A stretch of 64,000 nucleotides of DNA, taken from contig JAMOTM010000055.1 of the NCBI GenBank assembly GCA_027002265.1, forward strand, positions 43,677 through 107,676. The letters are read 5' to 3'. Positions 44,247-53,182 of the stretch are shown piece after piece. Each line of letters begins with the position of its first letter. Within the stretch, counting starts at the first letter, position 1. The notes under the pieces were generated by a model. The model did no database searches, had not been told where the DNA came from, and was given only the letters and a program-made list of their open reading frames with translations. This stretch comes from Aquificota bacterium (GTDB lineage: Bacteria > Aquificota > Aquificia > Desulfurobacteriales > DQVG01). Both the position numbers and the translations under genes were made by a program.

Positions 44247-45350
44247 ATGAAATTAAAAGTATCAAAAAAGGACTTTGAAAAGACTCTTTCTAAGCTTCAA
44301 AATTTGTGTGACAAAAAAGGTAGTCTTCCAATTCTTTCTAATATATATTTTGAAGCAAATGAAGATAAGCTTTTTTTAACTACTACGAATTTAGAAGTTG
44401 GAGCTAAGTGTAAGCTATCTGCATTTATAGAAAAACCTGGAGATGCCTTATGTAATACAATAAAACTTTTTCAAATTGTTAAAAATCTAAATAGTTCTGA
44501 AATCGAAATATCTTCTGATGATAATAAAGTTTATATAAACACTCCGAATTCAAATTTTAAATTAGCTCAAGCAAATAAAGATGAGTTTCCAAACTTTGAA
44601 ATTCCAAATGAATTTGATATAGAAGTAGAAAGCTATTTACTTTTAAATGCTCTTAAAAAAGTAAAACCCGCTATCTCAAAAGAAGATTTAGGAGGATTTA
44701 CATTAAGCGGAATTTATTTTAAGGTTAATGAAAACTTTTTAGACGTTGTTTCTACAGATACTCATAGATTGCATCTTTATAAAATCCCTTTGATAAATAA
44801 AAATAATGAAGGAGATATTTTAATTCCTAAAAAATCTGCAAATGAACTTATGAAATTTTTAAAAGATACAAAAATATCGAAATTAGCTTTCCAAAACGGG
44901 AAATTATTTGTGAAAGCTGATGAAAATGTATTTTTCAGTATAAGCTTAGAGGGAACTTTCCCAAATTATATAAAGCCATTTGGGCTCTTTGAAAATTCAC
45001 CTTTAACCTTGGTAGTTCAAAGGGATGATATTTTAAAGGCACTAAAAGAACTTTCGGCTATTTATGCAAATGTTAAATTAGATGCAAAGCCCATAACTTT
45101 TATATTTGAAGATAATATTTTAAATCTCTATGCAAGTTACGAAGGTGAAGAAGGTAATATAAAAATTCCTTGTGAAATTGAAGGTTATTTAGAAGAAAAA
45201 ATAATTTTCAACTTGCAGTTTTTAGTTGATGCTATATCCTCTTTTGATAGAAATGAAATAAAAATGAAATTTCTAGGAGAAGATAAACCTATGCTTATTG
45301 AAAGTGATTTAGAAAATTTAAAAGCTGTTATTATGCCTATGAAAATTTAA
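44247..45350 (+). CDS. dnaN: DNA polymerase III sliding clamp (beta subunit)
   Basis: 367 residues from ATG 44247; an in-frame GTG 12 nt upstream overlaps the GGAGG site and is rejected. Three clamp domains: LSKLQNLCDKKGSLPILSNI, LSGIYFKVNENFLDVVSTDTHRL-type DTHR motif, and a C-terminus ending AVIMPMKI, the usual ...MPM(R/K)(L/I/V) end. Encircles DNA and tethers the polymerase. dnaA and gyrB are not adjacent, so this is not a standard origin region. Confidence 0.97.
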   Translation: MKLKVSKKDFEKTLSKLQNLCDKKGSLPILSNIYFEANEDKLFLTTTNLEVGAKCKLSAFIEKPGDALCNTIKLFQIVKNLNSSEIEISSDDNKVYINTPNSNFKLAQANKDEFPNFEIPNEFDIEVESYLLLNALKKVKPAISKEDLGGFTLSGIYFKVNENFLDVVSTDTHRLHLYKIPLINKNNEGDILIPKKSANELMKFLKDTKISKLAFQNGKLFVKADENVFFSISLEGTFPNYIKPFGLFENSPLTLVVQRDDILKALKELSAIYANVKLDAKPITFIFEDNILNLYASYEGEEGNIKIPCEIEGYLEEKIIFNLQFLVDAISSFDRNEIKMKFLGEDKPMLIESDLENLKAVIMPMKI

Positions 45351-45352
45351 AA

Positions 45353-45369
45353 AGGGGGAATTACCCCCC
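45353..45369. terminator. Bidirectional terminator between dnaN and the beta-barrel gene
   Basis: AGGGGG / CCCCCT-type stem with a short AATTA-centred loop, A-rich on the left and AAAAATTT on the right, between two convergent genes. Confidence 0.8.
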
Positions 45370-45376
45370 TAAAAAT

Positions 45377-45934
45377 TTAGAAATTAAATTTATATCCTAC
45401 ATCAAATACAAATGCACGTGTTTTTCTTTCTCCACTACCCTTAGCAATATCTTTTAAACCTAAATCAAAGCGCGCATCTACTACAAACTGATCTAAATAA
45501 GTAAAAGAAGTCCCTAAAGAAAGACCAAAATCCCAGTCTTCCCATTTTTTATCGTCTCCATCTAATCTATACGCTAAAAATGGGCCTGCTCCTAATTTTA
45601 TAGAAAATGGTTCAGAGTTATAAACTTCATAGTATGCATTTATAGGTATTTTGAAAAAGTGAAGCCCGCCTTCAATTGTTTCTGTTTTATTTTCAAATTT
45701 AAAAGGAACATAAGTATAATATACTCCTGGTTCAATGTAAAACTTAGTATTTGGAATATTGTAGGAAGCTTTTGCCCCAAGTTCAAATCCACTTGCACGC
45801 CATTTTTCATCCATACCAGACTCATCAGTTGTATATTTGCCAATAACAAATCCGGCTTCTGGAATTACAGAAAAGGGTAGACTCATAGCAAAAGGAACGC
45901 TTGTAAGTAAGGCTAAAGCTAATATTTTTTTCAT
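45377..45934 (-). CDS. Outer-membrane beta-barrel protein (OmpX/OmpW-like)
   Basis: 185 residues with a signal peptide (MKKILALALLTSVPFAMS). The rest alternates hydrophobic and polar residues as in an eight-stranded barrel (ISVIPEAGFVIGK-like first strand, FELGAKASYNIP, FYIEPGVYYTYV) and ends with aromatic GYKFNF, the C-terminal signal for the Bam complex. Ligand or function unknown. Monocistronic with its own terminator. Confidence 0.8.
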   Translation of the reverse strand: MKKILALALLTSVPFAMSLPFSVIPEAGFVIGKYTTDESGMDEKWRASGFELGAKASYNIPNTKFYIEPGVYYTYVPFKFENKTETIEGGLHFFKIPINAYYEVYNSEPFSIKLGAGPFLAYRLDGDDKKWEDWDFGLSLGTSFTYLDQFVVDARFDLGLKDIAKGSGERKTRAFVFDVGYKFNF

Positions 45935-45958
45935 TTATAAACCTCCTATATATTATAA

Positions 45959-46822
45959 TTAATTTTGTATTATATCACACTTTACTTTTAAACATCCTCG
46001 TTTGGAATATTTTATAAATTCTATAAATTCTTTTACCTCTTTTATATTTTTGTATTTTTCAAAAACAATGTTCACAGCTTCCTGAAAAGTTTTCTTAGAA
46101 CAAAAAACAATTTTAAAAGTATCTATTAAAGCTTTTATAGTTTCTCTTGGAAAACCTTTTCTTTTTAAACCTATAATATTTATTCCTTCTAAATAAGCTC
46201 TGTTCCCTTTTGCTAAACAAAAGTGAGGAACATCTCTTTCAACAGCAGAAGCTCCTCCTATCATTGCATATTTCCCAATTTTTACAAATTGGTGAATTCC
46301 AGAAAGTCCACCAATTATAGCACCTTCGTAAATGTGGACATGACCTGCTATTTGAGTGCCGTTACTAATAATTACATTATCTTCAATAATGCAATCGTGG
46401 GCTATATGACTATATGCCATAATGAGGGTATTATTTTTTATAATAGTAGCTCTTTTATCATCATCCGTACCGCGATTTATAGTAACAAACTCTCTAATTA
46501 AATTATTTTTGCCTATAATAACCTTTGATTTTACCCCTTCCGAACGAAGATGTTGAGAAACCTCACCAATACAAGCCCCTTTAAAAAATATATTACCTTC
46601 ATCTATATACGTTTTATAAAACACCGAAACATCACATTTAAATATATTATTTTTCTTTATTACTATTTCTTCACCTTGGATAAAAGTATTTGGTCCTAAA
46701 ATACAATTATCTTCTATAGTAACTTTTCCTTCTATTATAGTTCCGGGATAAATTTTTACATTTTCTCCTATTTTTGCTTGCGGATCTATATAAACTTGAG
46801 ATTTGTTTCCAACAATTTTCAT
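45959..46822 (-). CDS. lpxA: UDP-N-acetylglucosamine acyltransferase
   Basis: 287 residues of left-handed beta-helix hexapeptide repeats (IDPQAKIGENVKIYPGTIIEG) with catalytic-type YSHIAHDCIIEDNVIISNGTQIAGHV and the C-terminal helical part KGNRAYLEGINIIGLKRKGF. It transfers the first 3-hydroxyacyl chain onto UDP-GlcNAc in lipid A synthesis. Longer than E. coli LpxA (262) by a C-terminal tail. Follows fabZ, as in many genomes. Confidence 0.95.
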   Translation of the reverse strand: MKIVGNKSQVYIDPQAKIGENVKIYPGTIIEGKVTIEDNCILGPNTFIQGEEIVIKKNNIFKCDVSVFYKTYIDEGNIFFKGACIGEVSQHLRSEGVKSKVIIGKNNLIREFVTINRGTDDDKRATIIKNNTLIMAYSHIAHDCIIEDNVIISNGTQIAGHVHIYEGAIIGGLSGIHQFVKIGKYAMIGGASAVERDVPHFCLAKGNRAYLEGINIIGLKRKGFPRETIKALIDTFKIVFCSKKTFQEAVNIVFEKYKNIKEVKEFIEFIKYSKRGCLKVKCDIIQN

Positions 46823-46839
46823 AAAAAAACGCCCCCTGT

Positions 46840-47283
46840 TTATTTTTTCGCTACACCTGCCATAATAATTGCCTCTGCAACAAGTTTATCTTCGACATAT
46901 GCCTTTCCAGAAACTTTACTTACACTTGGTTTAAGTCTAATTGCTTCTACCTCAAGTTTTAAGACGTCTCCAGGTCTTACAGGGTGACGAAAACGAGCAT
47001 TATCTATTCCCATAAAGTATATGATAGATTCTCCCGCCTTTAAATTAAAAGTTTTAAGCATTAAAATTCCACCTACTTGAGCCAAAGCTTCAATTATTAA
47101 AACTCCTGGCATTACTGGATGAGAAGGAAAGTGCCCTTGAAAAAAAGGTTCATTTATTGTTACATTTTTTATACCTACGGCTCTTTTTCCAGGTTCAAAT
47201 TCAATAATTTTATCTACCAAGAGAAAGGGATATCTATGAGGTAAAATGTTCATAATTTCAAAAATATCTAAAGTTTCTGACAT
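46840..47283 (-). CDS. fabZ: 3-hydroxyacyl-ACP dehydratase
   Basis: 147 residues. [14 protein letters not shown] carries the catalytic His; [23 protein letters not shown] carries the catalytic Glu region. Dehydrates 3-hydroxyacyl-ACP in fatty acid elongation and competes with LpxA for substrate, explaining their pairing. Confidence 0.97.
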   Translation of the reverse strand: MSETLDIFEIMNILPHRYPFLLVDKIIEFEPGKRAVGIKNVTINEPFFQGHFPSHPVMPGVLIIEALAQVGGILMLKTFNLKAGESIIYFMGIDNARFRHPVRPGDVLKLEVEAIRLKPSVSKVSGKAYVEDKLVAEAIIMAGVAKK

Positions 47284-47298
47284 AGAAATAACCTCCTT

Positions 47299-47694
47299 TT
47301 ATTTTAAAATTAAAGTTCTTGCAAAAATGTAACCAATAAAAGCTAAAGATATACCTAAGAAATTATTTAAAAATACATTAAAAAAAAATAATTTAATTTT
47401 ACCTTGATATAAAAGTCTAAAACTATCAAAAGCGTAGGAGGAAAAAGTTGTAAGTCCACCTAAAAAACCTGTTATTACAAATAGTTTTGTATAACTAGAG
47501 GCTTTAGTTTCCGTTAAATAAAAAGTTGAAAATCCTATAAGGAAACACCCTATTAAATTTGCAATTAAAATTCCTATTGGAAAATTTAAAAAAGAAAATT
47601 TATTTGCCGTTATCTCACAAATTATATACCTTAAACTTGCTCCTAATCCACCTCCAAGTATGACTGCGGCAAGAGCAAGAAAATAGTTTTTCAA
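47299..47694 (-). CDS. crcB: Fluoride channel CrcB/FluC
   Basis: 131 residues, four membrane helices. GGGLGASLRYII, FPIGILIANLIGCFLIGF and TGFLGGLTTFSSYAFD are the Fluc signature; the Asn and the F-box phenylalanines are in place. Exports fluoride as a dual-topology dimer. A GGAGG site precedes a TTG/ATG start region at 47694. I looked for and did not see a fluoride riboswitch upstream. Confidence 0.95.
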   Translation of the reverse strand: MKNYFLALAAVILGGGLGASLRYIICEITANKFSFLNFPIGILIANLIGCFLIGFSTFYLTETKASSYTKLFVITGFLGGLTTFSSYAFDSFRLLYQGKIKLFFFNVFLNNFLGISLAFIGYIFARTLILK

Positions 47695-47765
47695 TTTTAT
47701 ATTCCTCCAAATACCTTTTTGAAAAATAATTATAAGCCTTAATTAAGAAACCCACTAGGTTTTGC

Positions 47766-47794
47766 TTGACAACTTAAGTAAAGATAATTATTTT
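47766..47794 (+). promoter_or_regulatory. Sigma-70-type promoter for the pseudouridine synthase gene
   Basis: TTGACA (47766-47771), exact 17-nt spacer, TATTTT (47789-47794), 36 nt before the start codon with AAGGAGG in between. The best promoter match seen in the window. Confidence 0.6.
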
Positions 47795-47829
47795 CCATTA
47801 TAAAAATTCTTGTTATTAAGGAGGAAAAT

Positions 47830-48546
47830 ATGAAAGTGGATTTATGGAAATATCTTGTATGTGCTCAAATGGGATTTGAAGATGAAGTAAAAGAAATGAT
47901 TAATATGAGTAGGGTGGAGGTAAACGGTGAAGTTGTTAAAAATCCTAATTTTAAAATAGATTATAAAAAAGATGAAGTAAAAGTAGATGGAATAAAAGTG
48001 AAACTTCCTAAAAAATTTGTCTATTATGCTTTTAATAAACCACAAAAGTTAAAAATGGATCTTAGTCATAAAAAGAAAACTAAAGAAATTATTTTAGGAG
48101 ATATTTTAAGAAATATGCCTCATAAAGTTCTTCCTATAGATACTTTAGATTATTATACTGAAGGTTTAATGATATTTACTAATGATCCTGAGCTTTTAAC
48201 CTCAAAAGCCAATAAACTTGAAAAAACTTATGTTTTAAAAGTTATAGGAAGAGTAAATAATGAAGATTTAGCTAAAATGAGAAAAGGTGGGAAGGTTCCA
48301 AGTGGATTTTTTAAACCAAAAATGATAAAAAGATTAGCCTTATCTAAAAGTGGAAATCATACCTTTTTAGAGTTAAAAACTGATTCCAATAAAGGAAAAT
48401 TAATAAGAGAATTCTTTTTAAGATATGGACATCCCATTTTAAAAATGAAAAGAACAAAAATAGAAAAGGTAAATTTAAAAGATTTACCTAGACTTGCTTA
48501 TAGGGAATTAACTAAACCTGAGATAGACAGTTTAAAAATTAAGTAG
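47830..48546 (+). CDS. RsuA/RluB-type pseudouridine synthase
   Basis: 238 residues. N-terminal S4 RNA-binding domain (about 1-60), then the catalytic domain with LPIDTLDYYTEGLMIFTND and EKTYVLKVIGRVN, KMKRTKIEKVNL near the end. It isomerises a uridine in 16S or 23S rRNA. The catalytic Asp of the normal GRLD motif is kept, but the sequence here is DTLD, so the strongly conserved Arg is Thr. Stop codon lies in a terminator stem. Confidence 0.85.
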   Translation: MKVDLWKYLVCAQMGFEDEVKEMINMSRVEVNGEVVKNPNFKIDYKKDEVKVDGIKVKLPKKFVYYAFNKPQKLKMDLSHKKKTKEIILGDILRNMPHKVLPIDTLDYYTEGLMIFTNDPELLTSKANKLEKTYVLKVIGRVNNEDLAKMRKGGKVPSGFFKPKMIKRLALSKSGNHTFLELKTDSNKGKLIREFFLRYGHPILKMKRTKIEKVNLKDLPRLAYRELTKPEIDSLKIK

Positions 48547-48565
48547 GGGGATGAAAGCCCCCTAC
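48543..48565. terminator. Terminator between convergent genes
   Basis: Perfect 8-bp stem GTAGGGGG / CCCCCTAC, loop ATGAAAG. The TAG stop of the pseudouridine synthase gene is inside the left arm. On the minus strand it is followed by TTAATTTTT, so it is the terminator of the secreted-protein gene. Confidence 0.8.
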
Positions 48566-48567
48566 CA

Positions 48568-50016
48568 TTAATATCTATATGGATTTTTATGATATACCGG
48601 AAAAGCTCCATTTGGATTATTTTCGGAAGATACTACAATTTCTTCTGGTTTTGCATTTGTAATAATAAATTTAAACGTATAATTTTGAGCATCTTTAGGT
48701 CTATATTTAGATACATCTATGTTTATACAGTATAAAGGATAAAGTTTTCCAATATTTTTATAACATTTTATTTGTCCATTTCCTATAACTTCTAAAGATA
48801 CGTATTGAATTTTTGCAGCTGGAACTTCTAAAATATTACCTTTAAATAGCTCATAGCTATAGTTTTGACATACAGGTGTAGGTAACGCTTCAAAAACATT
48901 TGCATCTAAAGAGATATCTATTTTCATATTATTTGGTTTTATAACATTACATATATGTAAAATTTTTGCATTTTGAAGATCTGAATAAGGTAAATATAAA
49001 GTAGTATCTCCTACGGATGGGAACTTCCAAGAAATAATTAAATATCCACCATTATATTTTTCAAATATGGTTTTCGCATCTAAAGATAAAACGGAGTTTT
49101 GGGGATAATATTTATTTTTTATAACACAAGTTTTATTTCCATCTTTTTCAAGACATAATGTCAAATAAACATTTTTAGAAAATTTTATATTTAACTTTCC
49201 AGAAAGAATTTTTACTTTTCCTAAAAGATTTTCATTATTTGCAATTTTAAGTTTTAAAATATGTTCTTTTATATTTTCTTTTGTTACATTATCAGTTAAT
49301 AAGGCAAATTGTGGTTGATATTTTACTTTTAATTTAGAATTGAATTTTTGATTAACTTTGATTCCTTGTAGTTCAGAAGAAGTAATATAAACATTAAAAT
49401 CTACAGGTAAGTTAGAATACCTTGGAGTATTAAATGTTGTAGAGTTATATAAAAGAAAAGATTCTGGATTTAGAATGTGTTTAAGTTTTATTTCAAAAGA
49501 TAAAAATTTTGGAATACTTTGATCGTTTATATACATAAATGCATATGGTTTATATGCATCTACAAATTTATTTGTTATGAAAGTAACTTGGGATATGCAT
49601 GCAACTTTACCATCTGTAGAACCTACTTGAATAGAAGGGTTTGAAAGTTTAGTTATATTTAAAAGCTTACTTGCCGGAAACAAAAAGTAGGTGTCAATAC
49701 AAGATGTTTCAGGTTTAAAATAAACATTTTCTATATATCCATTATTTTTATCAAAGTTAAAACCAAGTCTAAATTTTGTTCCTGGAGGTATAGCTGTAGT
49801 TGGAACATATAAACTTTCAAAGTATCCTAAAACAAATTTTGCAGCTCCAGAATATATCCCATAAGTTTTAAGTTCTATGTTTTTTTTCTTTAAAAAATAC
49901 AAATCTTTATCAAGATAGTAAGATTTATAATCCTTTGCAGATATAAAAACGGAAGAAGTTCCGGCAAGAGCATATCCTAAAGTTATTAAAAAGTTTAAAA
50001 GTAATTTTTTTATCAT
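48568..50016 (-). CDS. Secreted protein of unknown function
   Basis: 482 residues with a signal peptide (LLLNFLITLGYALAG) and a beta-rich, Asn/Tyr/Lys-rich exported part. Several paired cysteines (for example CIDTYF, KVACIS, TLCLEKDGNKTCVI) suggest disulphides or a surface location. I do not recognise any domain. Monocistronic, with GGAGG site and terminator. Could be a structural or adhesive surface protein. Confidence 0.75.
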   Translation of the reverse strand: MIKKLLLNFLITLGYALAGTSSVFISAKDYKSYYLDKDLYFLKKKNIELKTYGIYSGAAKFVLGYFESLYVPTTAIPPGTKFRLGFNFDKNNGYIENVYFKPETSCIDTYFLFPASKLLNITKLSNPSIQVGSTDGKVACISQVTFITNKFVDAYKPYAFMYINDQSIPKFLSFEIKLKHILNPESFLLYNSTTFNTPRYSNLPVDFNVYITSSELQGIKVNQKFNSKLKVKYQPQFALLTDNVTKENIKEHILKLKIANNENLLGKVKILSGKLNIKFSKNVYLTLCLEKDGNKTCVIKNKYYPQNSVLSLDAKTIFEKYNGGYLIISWKFPSVGDTTLYLPYSDLQNAKILHICNVIKPNNMKIDISLDANVFEALPTPVCQNYSYELFKGNILEVPAAKIQYVSLEVIGNGQIKCYKNIGKLYPLYCINIDVSKYRPKDAQNYTFKFIITNAKPEEIVVSSENNPNGAFPVYHKNPYRY

Positions 50017-50116
50017 CTTATACCTCCAAAAAATAACGCCGTTAGATACTTATATTATCTAAATTCTTAAAATCCTATATAATTTAATTATAAATTATAA
50101 TAAATTTACAAAAGTT

Positions 50117-51070
50117 ATGGGAATAAAAGGAAAAAAGTTATTGTATGTTTTAACAGAAGGTGGAAAAGACATAGGTTATGGTCATATAACTAGATGCATT
50201 TCTATTTTGCAGTTTTATCCTTACTCTAAGCTTGTTATATATGCTAAAGACAAGGAGAATGTAAGTAAGTTTTTGAAAATTCAAGGGATTTCTAAAGATA
50301 GATATCTTTTTTTGAATTGGCATAGTTTGAGCTTCCCGAATTTAAGAAATAGATATGTTTTTATAGATTCTTATCTTGCAACAGAAAAAGTACTTTTAAG
50401 TATTGAAAAAATTGCAAAAAAATTAATTTTTTATGATGATTTTAAACAACGAAACTATAAACTTTTTAAAAAAGCTTATGTTATAAATCCAACTTTTTAT
50501 GCTAAAGATTTATTTCCTTATAGAAAAAAAAATTATCTTTTAGGACCTAAATATTTAATGTTAAGAAAAGCTTTTTATAAACTAAAACCAAAAAAAATAA
50601 ACAAGAAAGTAAAAAATATATTTCTATCTTTGGGTGGGAGTTCTCACAATATAAAAATAAAACTTATTTCTGAAATTTTAAATTTTTTAAAATCTAAAAA
50701 CTATAATGTTTTAATACCAAAAAATTTAAATGATAAAGGAATAAAAGATTTAATGGAAAAAGCAGATATAGCTATATCCGCTGGAGGACAAACTATTTTG
50801 GAGCTGGCAAGAGTTGGCGTTCCTACTATATCTATTGCTCTTGCAGATAATCAAATGCCAAATTTAAAGCATCTTATTTCTAATAACCTTACTTTCTTTG
50901 CAGGTTGGTGGAATGATGAATTTTTAATAGAAAATATAAAAAAGGGATTAGAATTTTATAAGGATTATAATCTCAGAAAAGAGGTATCCAAAAAACTTCA
51001 AAATCTATTTGATGGAAAAGGTACTTTAAGGATAATCAATTCCACCCTTGGAGAAAGGATTACATCTTAA
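50117..51070 (+). CDS. pseG: UDP-2,4-diacetamido-trideoxy-altropyranose hydrolase-like protein (PseG)
   Basis: 317 residues, GT-B fold. IGYGHITRCISI near the N-terminus is the PseG/SpsG motif (GxGHxxRC), FIDSYLATEK and ISAGGQTILELARVGVPTI follow. PseG removes UDP in pseudaminic acid synthesis, the sugar put on flagellin by Maf proteins such as the one at 1-1264. No other pse genes are adjacent. The start codon lacks a clear ribosome binding site; its 3' end overlaps yidD by 45 nt tail to tail. Confidence 0.85.
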   Translation: MGIKGKKLLYVLTEGGKDIGYGHITRCISILQFYPYSKLVIYAKDKENVSKFLKIQGISKDRYLFLNWHSLSFPNLRNRYVFIDSYLATEKVLLSIEKIAKKLIFYDDFKQRNYKLFKKAYVINPTFYAKDLFPYRKKNYLLGPKYLMLRKAFYKLKPKKINKKVKNIFLSLGGSSHNIKIKLISEILNFLKSKNYNVLIPKNLNDKGIKDLMEKADIAISAGGQTILELARVGVPTISIALADNQMPNLKHLISNNLTFFAGWWNDEFLIENIKKGLEFYKDYNLRKEVSKKLQNLFDGKGTLRIINSTLGERITS

Positions 51071-51247
51071 AATTCTCCAAATAGTTTTTAAGGTAGCTTT
51101 AAAAAAGTTATATTTTTTGTAAGCCAAAATTGCATATTGAGAACAAGTTGGATAATACTTGCAACTTGGCTTCTTTAGGGGGGAAATATATTTTTGATAA
51201 AACTTTATAGTTTTAATGGCTATATTATTTAACACTTTAAAATTCAT
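51026..51247 (-). CDS. yidD: Membrane protein insertion efficiency factor
   Basis: 73 residues. IKFYQKYISPLKKPSCKYYP, TCSQYAILAYKKYN, RCNPFSKGGIDYP are the YidD signature, with an N-terminal amphipathic membrane helix. Helps YidC-dependent insertion at the inner membrane. ATG 51247 is chosen because GGAGG lies just upstream; an in-frame ATG at 51259 lies before that site. rnpA, rpmH and yidC, its usual neighbours, are absent. Confidence 0.93.
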   Translation of the reverse strand: MNFKVLNNIAIKTIKFYQKYISPLKKPSCKYYPTCSQYAILAYKKYNFFKATLKTIWRILRCNPFSKGGIDYP

Positions 51248-51271
51248 TATATCCTCCAAATTAACTTACCT

Positions 51272-53182
51272 TTAGGTTAGTTCATTTGAAGAAGTTTTTT
51301 TAATGCTTCTCTTTTCTTCATTTTTCAAAAATTTGATATTTTTTTCTTTTTGAGAAGGAGATACTAATTTTACGGGTACTTCTACATAAAACGTGGTTCC
51401 TTGACCTTTTTGAGATTCAAAATAAATTTTTCCCTTAATAAAATCTACAAATTTTTTAGTAATATAAAGTCCCAAACCCGTGCTTGGTAGTTTTGTATCT
51501 AAATTTTCTCTTAGAAATGGAACTTTAAAGATTTTATTTTTAATTCTATCTGGAATTCCAATTCCAGTATCTTTAACGTACAAAGTTAGTATGGCATTTT
51601 CCGAATCAATCTTTTTAAAATCTTTTACTCCAATTTCTACATAGCCTTGGAAAGTATATTTAATAGCATTCGTAATAAGATTTATAAGAATTTGAAGAAG
51701 CTTTTTCTTTGGAGCATAAATAATAGGAATTTTGTCTAAATCTTTATTTTTTATTTTTATATGAGAAGGTTTTATTTTTACAGAAGATAGGGATACGGCT
51801 TCTTTTACAAGTTCTTCTAAGTTTACAGGTTCATATTCTAAATTTGCTTTTCCCAAAGTTATTTTATGATAATCTAAAATTTCTTCTAAATTTTCCAATG
51901 ATAATTTACAAGCTTCCAGGGCATTTTTTAAAAATAATTTTTCTCTGTCATCAAGTTTTGTGGAAAGTTCAAGAAGTTCCAAATAACCTATAGTTGCATT
52001 TAAAGTATTTTTAATTTCGTGGGACATAGCGGCTACCATAATTTTTTCTTTTAAAGTACTTTCTTTAAGCTTTTTTAAAGAAGCTTCAAGTAGTAATAAG
52101 ATTTTATTTATTTTTAAAGCTATTTCTCCAAGTTCATCTTTAGAAATTCTGTGAAGTTTTTGAGTAAAATCTCCCGAAGTTATTTTATTTAAGATAAATT
52201 TAAATTCTGAAATATAAAACTTCATTCTTTTTTCAAGAATTAATCCCCAAATAAAGTTTATTAAAAGAAGGATTACGAAGAGAAAAATGACAAAGGAAAG
52301 ACATAAAAATTTATAAGCGTACTCCTTATTTAAAGTTTTATATAGATTTTTATAAATATCTTTTAAAACCTTATTAAAAGTCTTATCTTTTTTTTCAATT
52401 AGGTCAATATAGGCTGGAATAAATATTGTTTTGAAATTTTTATTAAGAATTTTATTCTCTATATGATTTAGGTAAGGGTCTATATCCTTTGAAAGAGTTT
52501 GAATTTTTTCTAAAAATTTGTCGTCACCTTCCAATTTTAGAAGTTCTAAAGAGGATAAATATTTTCCATTTAGTAGAAGAAGTTTAGTTTTATTAATATT
52601 TTTTGAAAAAAGAGCATCTACATAAGCTAAATTTTTTTGATCTAAAGATTCTTTATGAAATAAAAATAAATTTATAAAGTTATATGTTTTTAAAACATTT
52701 GCACTATAAATAGAAAATTTAAGTTCAGATAAAAGTTTTAAAAGATTATAAATTTGGGAAGTATAAAAATTTATTATTCTTTCTGAAGAGAAAGAATTAG
52801 AGTTTAAAACTTTGTCACGTATATCATATAAAATGTCTCTGCCTCTAAAAAAGGAAGTTATAGTTTCATCTAGAGCTTCTTTTCTAGTTGAATATTCAAA
52901 ATAAGAATTTAAACTATAGATATCTTTATTAGTTTTTTTTATTAACCTTTTGTATTTTCCAAGGTAAGTAGATTTTTTACCTTCATAGCTTATAATTAAG
53001 GTATAAAGTCTTTCCTTTTGTAAATTTAAAATAATATTTTTTAAACTTCTTGAGATATCTATTATCTCTCTATCATGTATATATGCTTTGTAATTTTCAT
53101 ATGCATAAAAAAATAAAACACCTAGGAAAAATAAAGGAAAAAAATAATTTAATTTTATATAGTTTCTAAAGTTTAAATTCAT
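51272..53182 (-). CDS. Membrane sensor histidine kinase with NIT-like periplasmic domain
   Basis: 636 residues. Helix 11-27, an all-helical periplasmic part to about 290 with LNLQKERLYTLIISYEGKK near its start (NIT-like, the nitrate/nitrite-sensing type), helix 292-315, HAMP 320-372, HisKA with H388 (AAMSHEIKNTLNATIGYLEL), HATPase_c with NLITNAIKYT, DTGIGIPD and STGLGLYITK. Autophosphorylates and passes phosphate to a response regulator, none of which is adjacent, so it is an orphan kinase. Ligand unproven. Overlaps the HAD gene by 4 nt. Confidence 0.88.
   Translation of the reverse strand: MNLNFRNYIKLNYFFPLFFLGVLFFYAYENYKAYIHDREIIDISRSLKNIILNLQKERLYTLIISYEGKKSTYLGKYKRLIKKTNKDIYSLNSYFEYSTRKEALDETITSFFRGRDILYDIRDKVLNSNSFSSERIINFYTSQIYNLLKLLSELKFSIYSANVLKTYNFINLFLFHKESLDQKNLAYVDALFSKNINKTKLLLLNGKYLSSLELLKLEGDDKFLEKIQTLSKDIDPYLNHIENKILNKNFKTIFIPAYIDLIEKKDKTFNKVLKDIYKNLYKTLNKEYAYKFLCLSFVIFLFVILLLINFIWGLILEKRMKFYISEFKFILNKITSGDFTQKLHRISKDELGEIALKINKILLLLEASLKKLKESTLKEKIMVAAMSHEIKNTLNATIGYLELLELSTKLDDREKLFLKNALEACKLSLENLEEILDYHKITLGKANLEYEPVNLEELVKEAVSLSSVKIKPSHIKIKNKDLDKIPIIYAPKKKLLQILINLITNAIKYTFQGYVEIGVKDFKKIDSENAILTLYVKDTGIGIPDRIKNKIFKVPFLRENLDTKLPSTGLGLYITKKFVDFIKGKIYFESQKGQGTTFYVEVPVKLVSPSQKEKNIKFLKNEEKRSIKKTSSNELT

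Noticed and set aside
45640-45880. Overlapping open frames on both strands inside the beta-barrel gene
   Set aside because: No ribosome binding sites and no plausible protein composition; they are shadows of the real gene at 45377-45934.
47695-47829. Fluoride riboswitch upstream of crcB
   Set aside because: The conserved fluoride-aptamer pieces are not there; only a short AAACC/GGTTT hairpin and ordinary promoter elements were seen.
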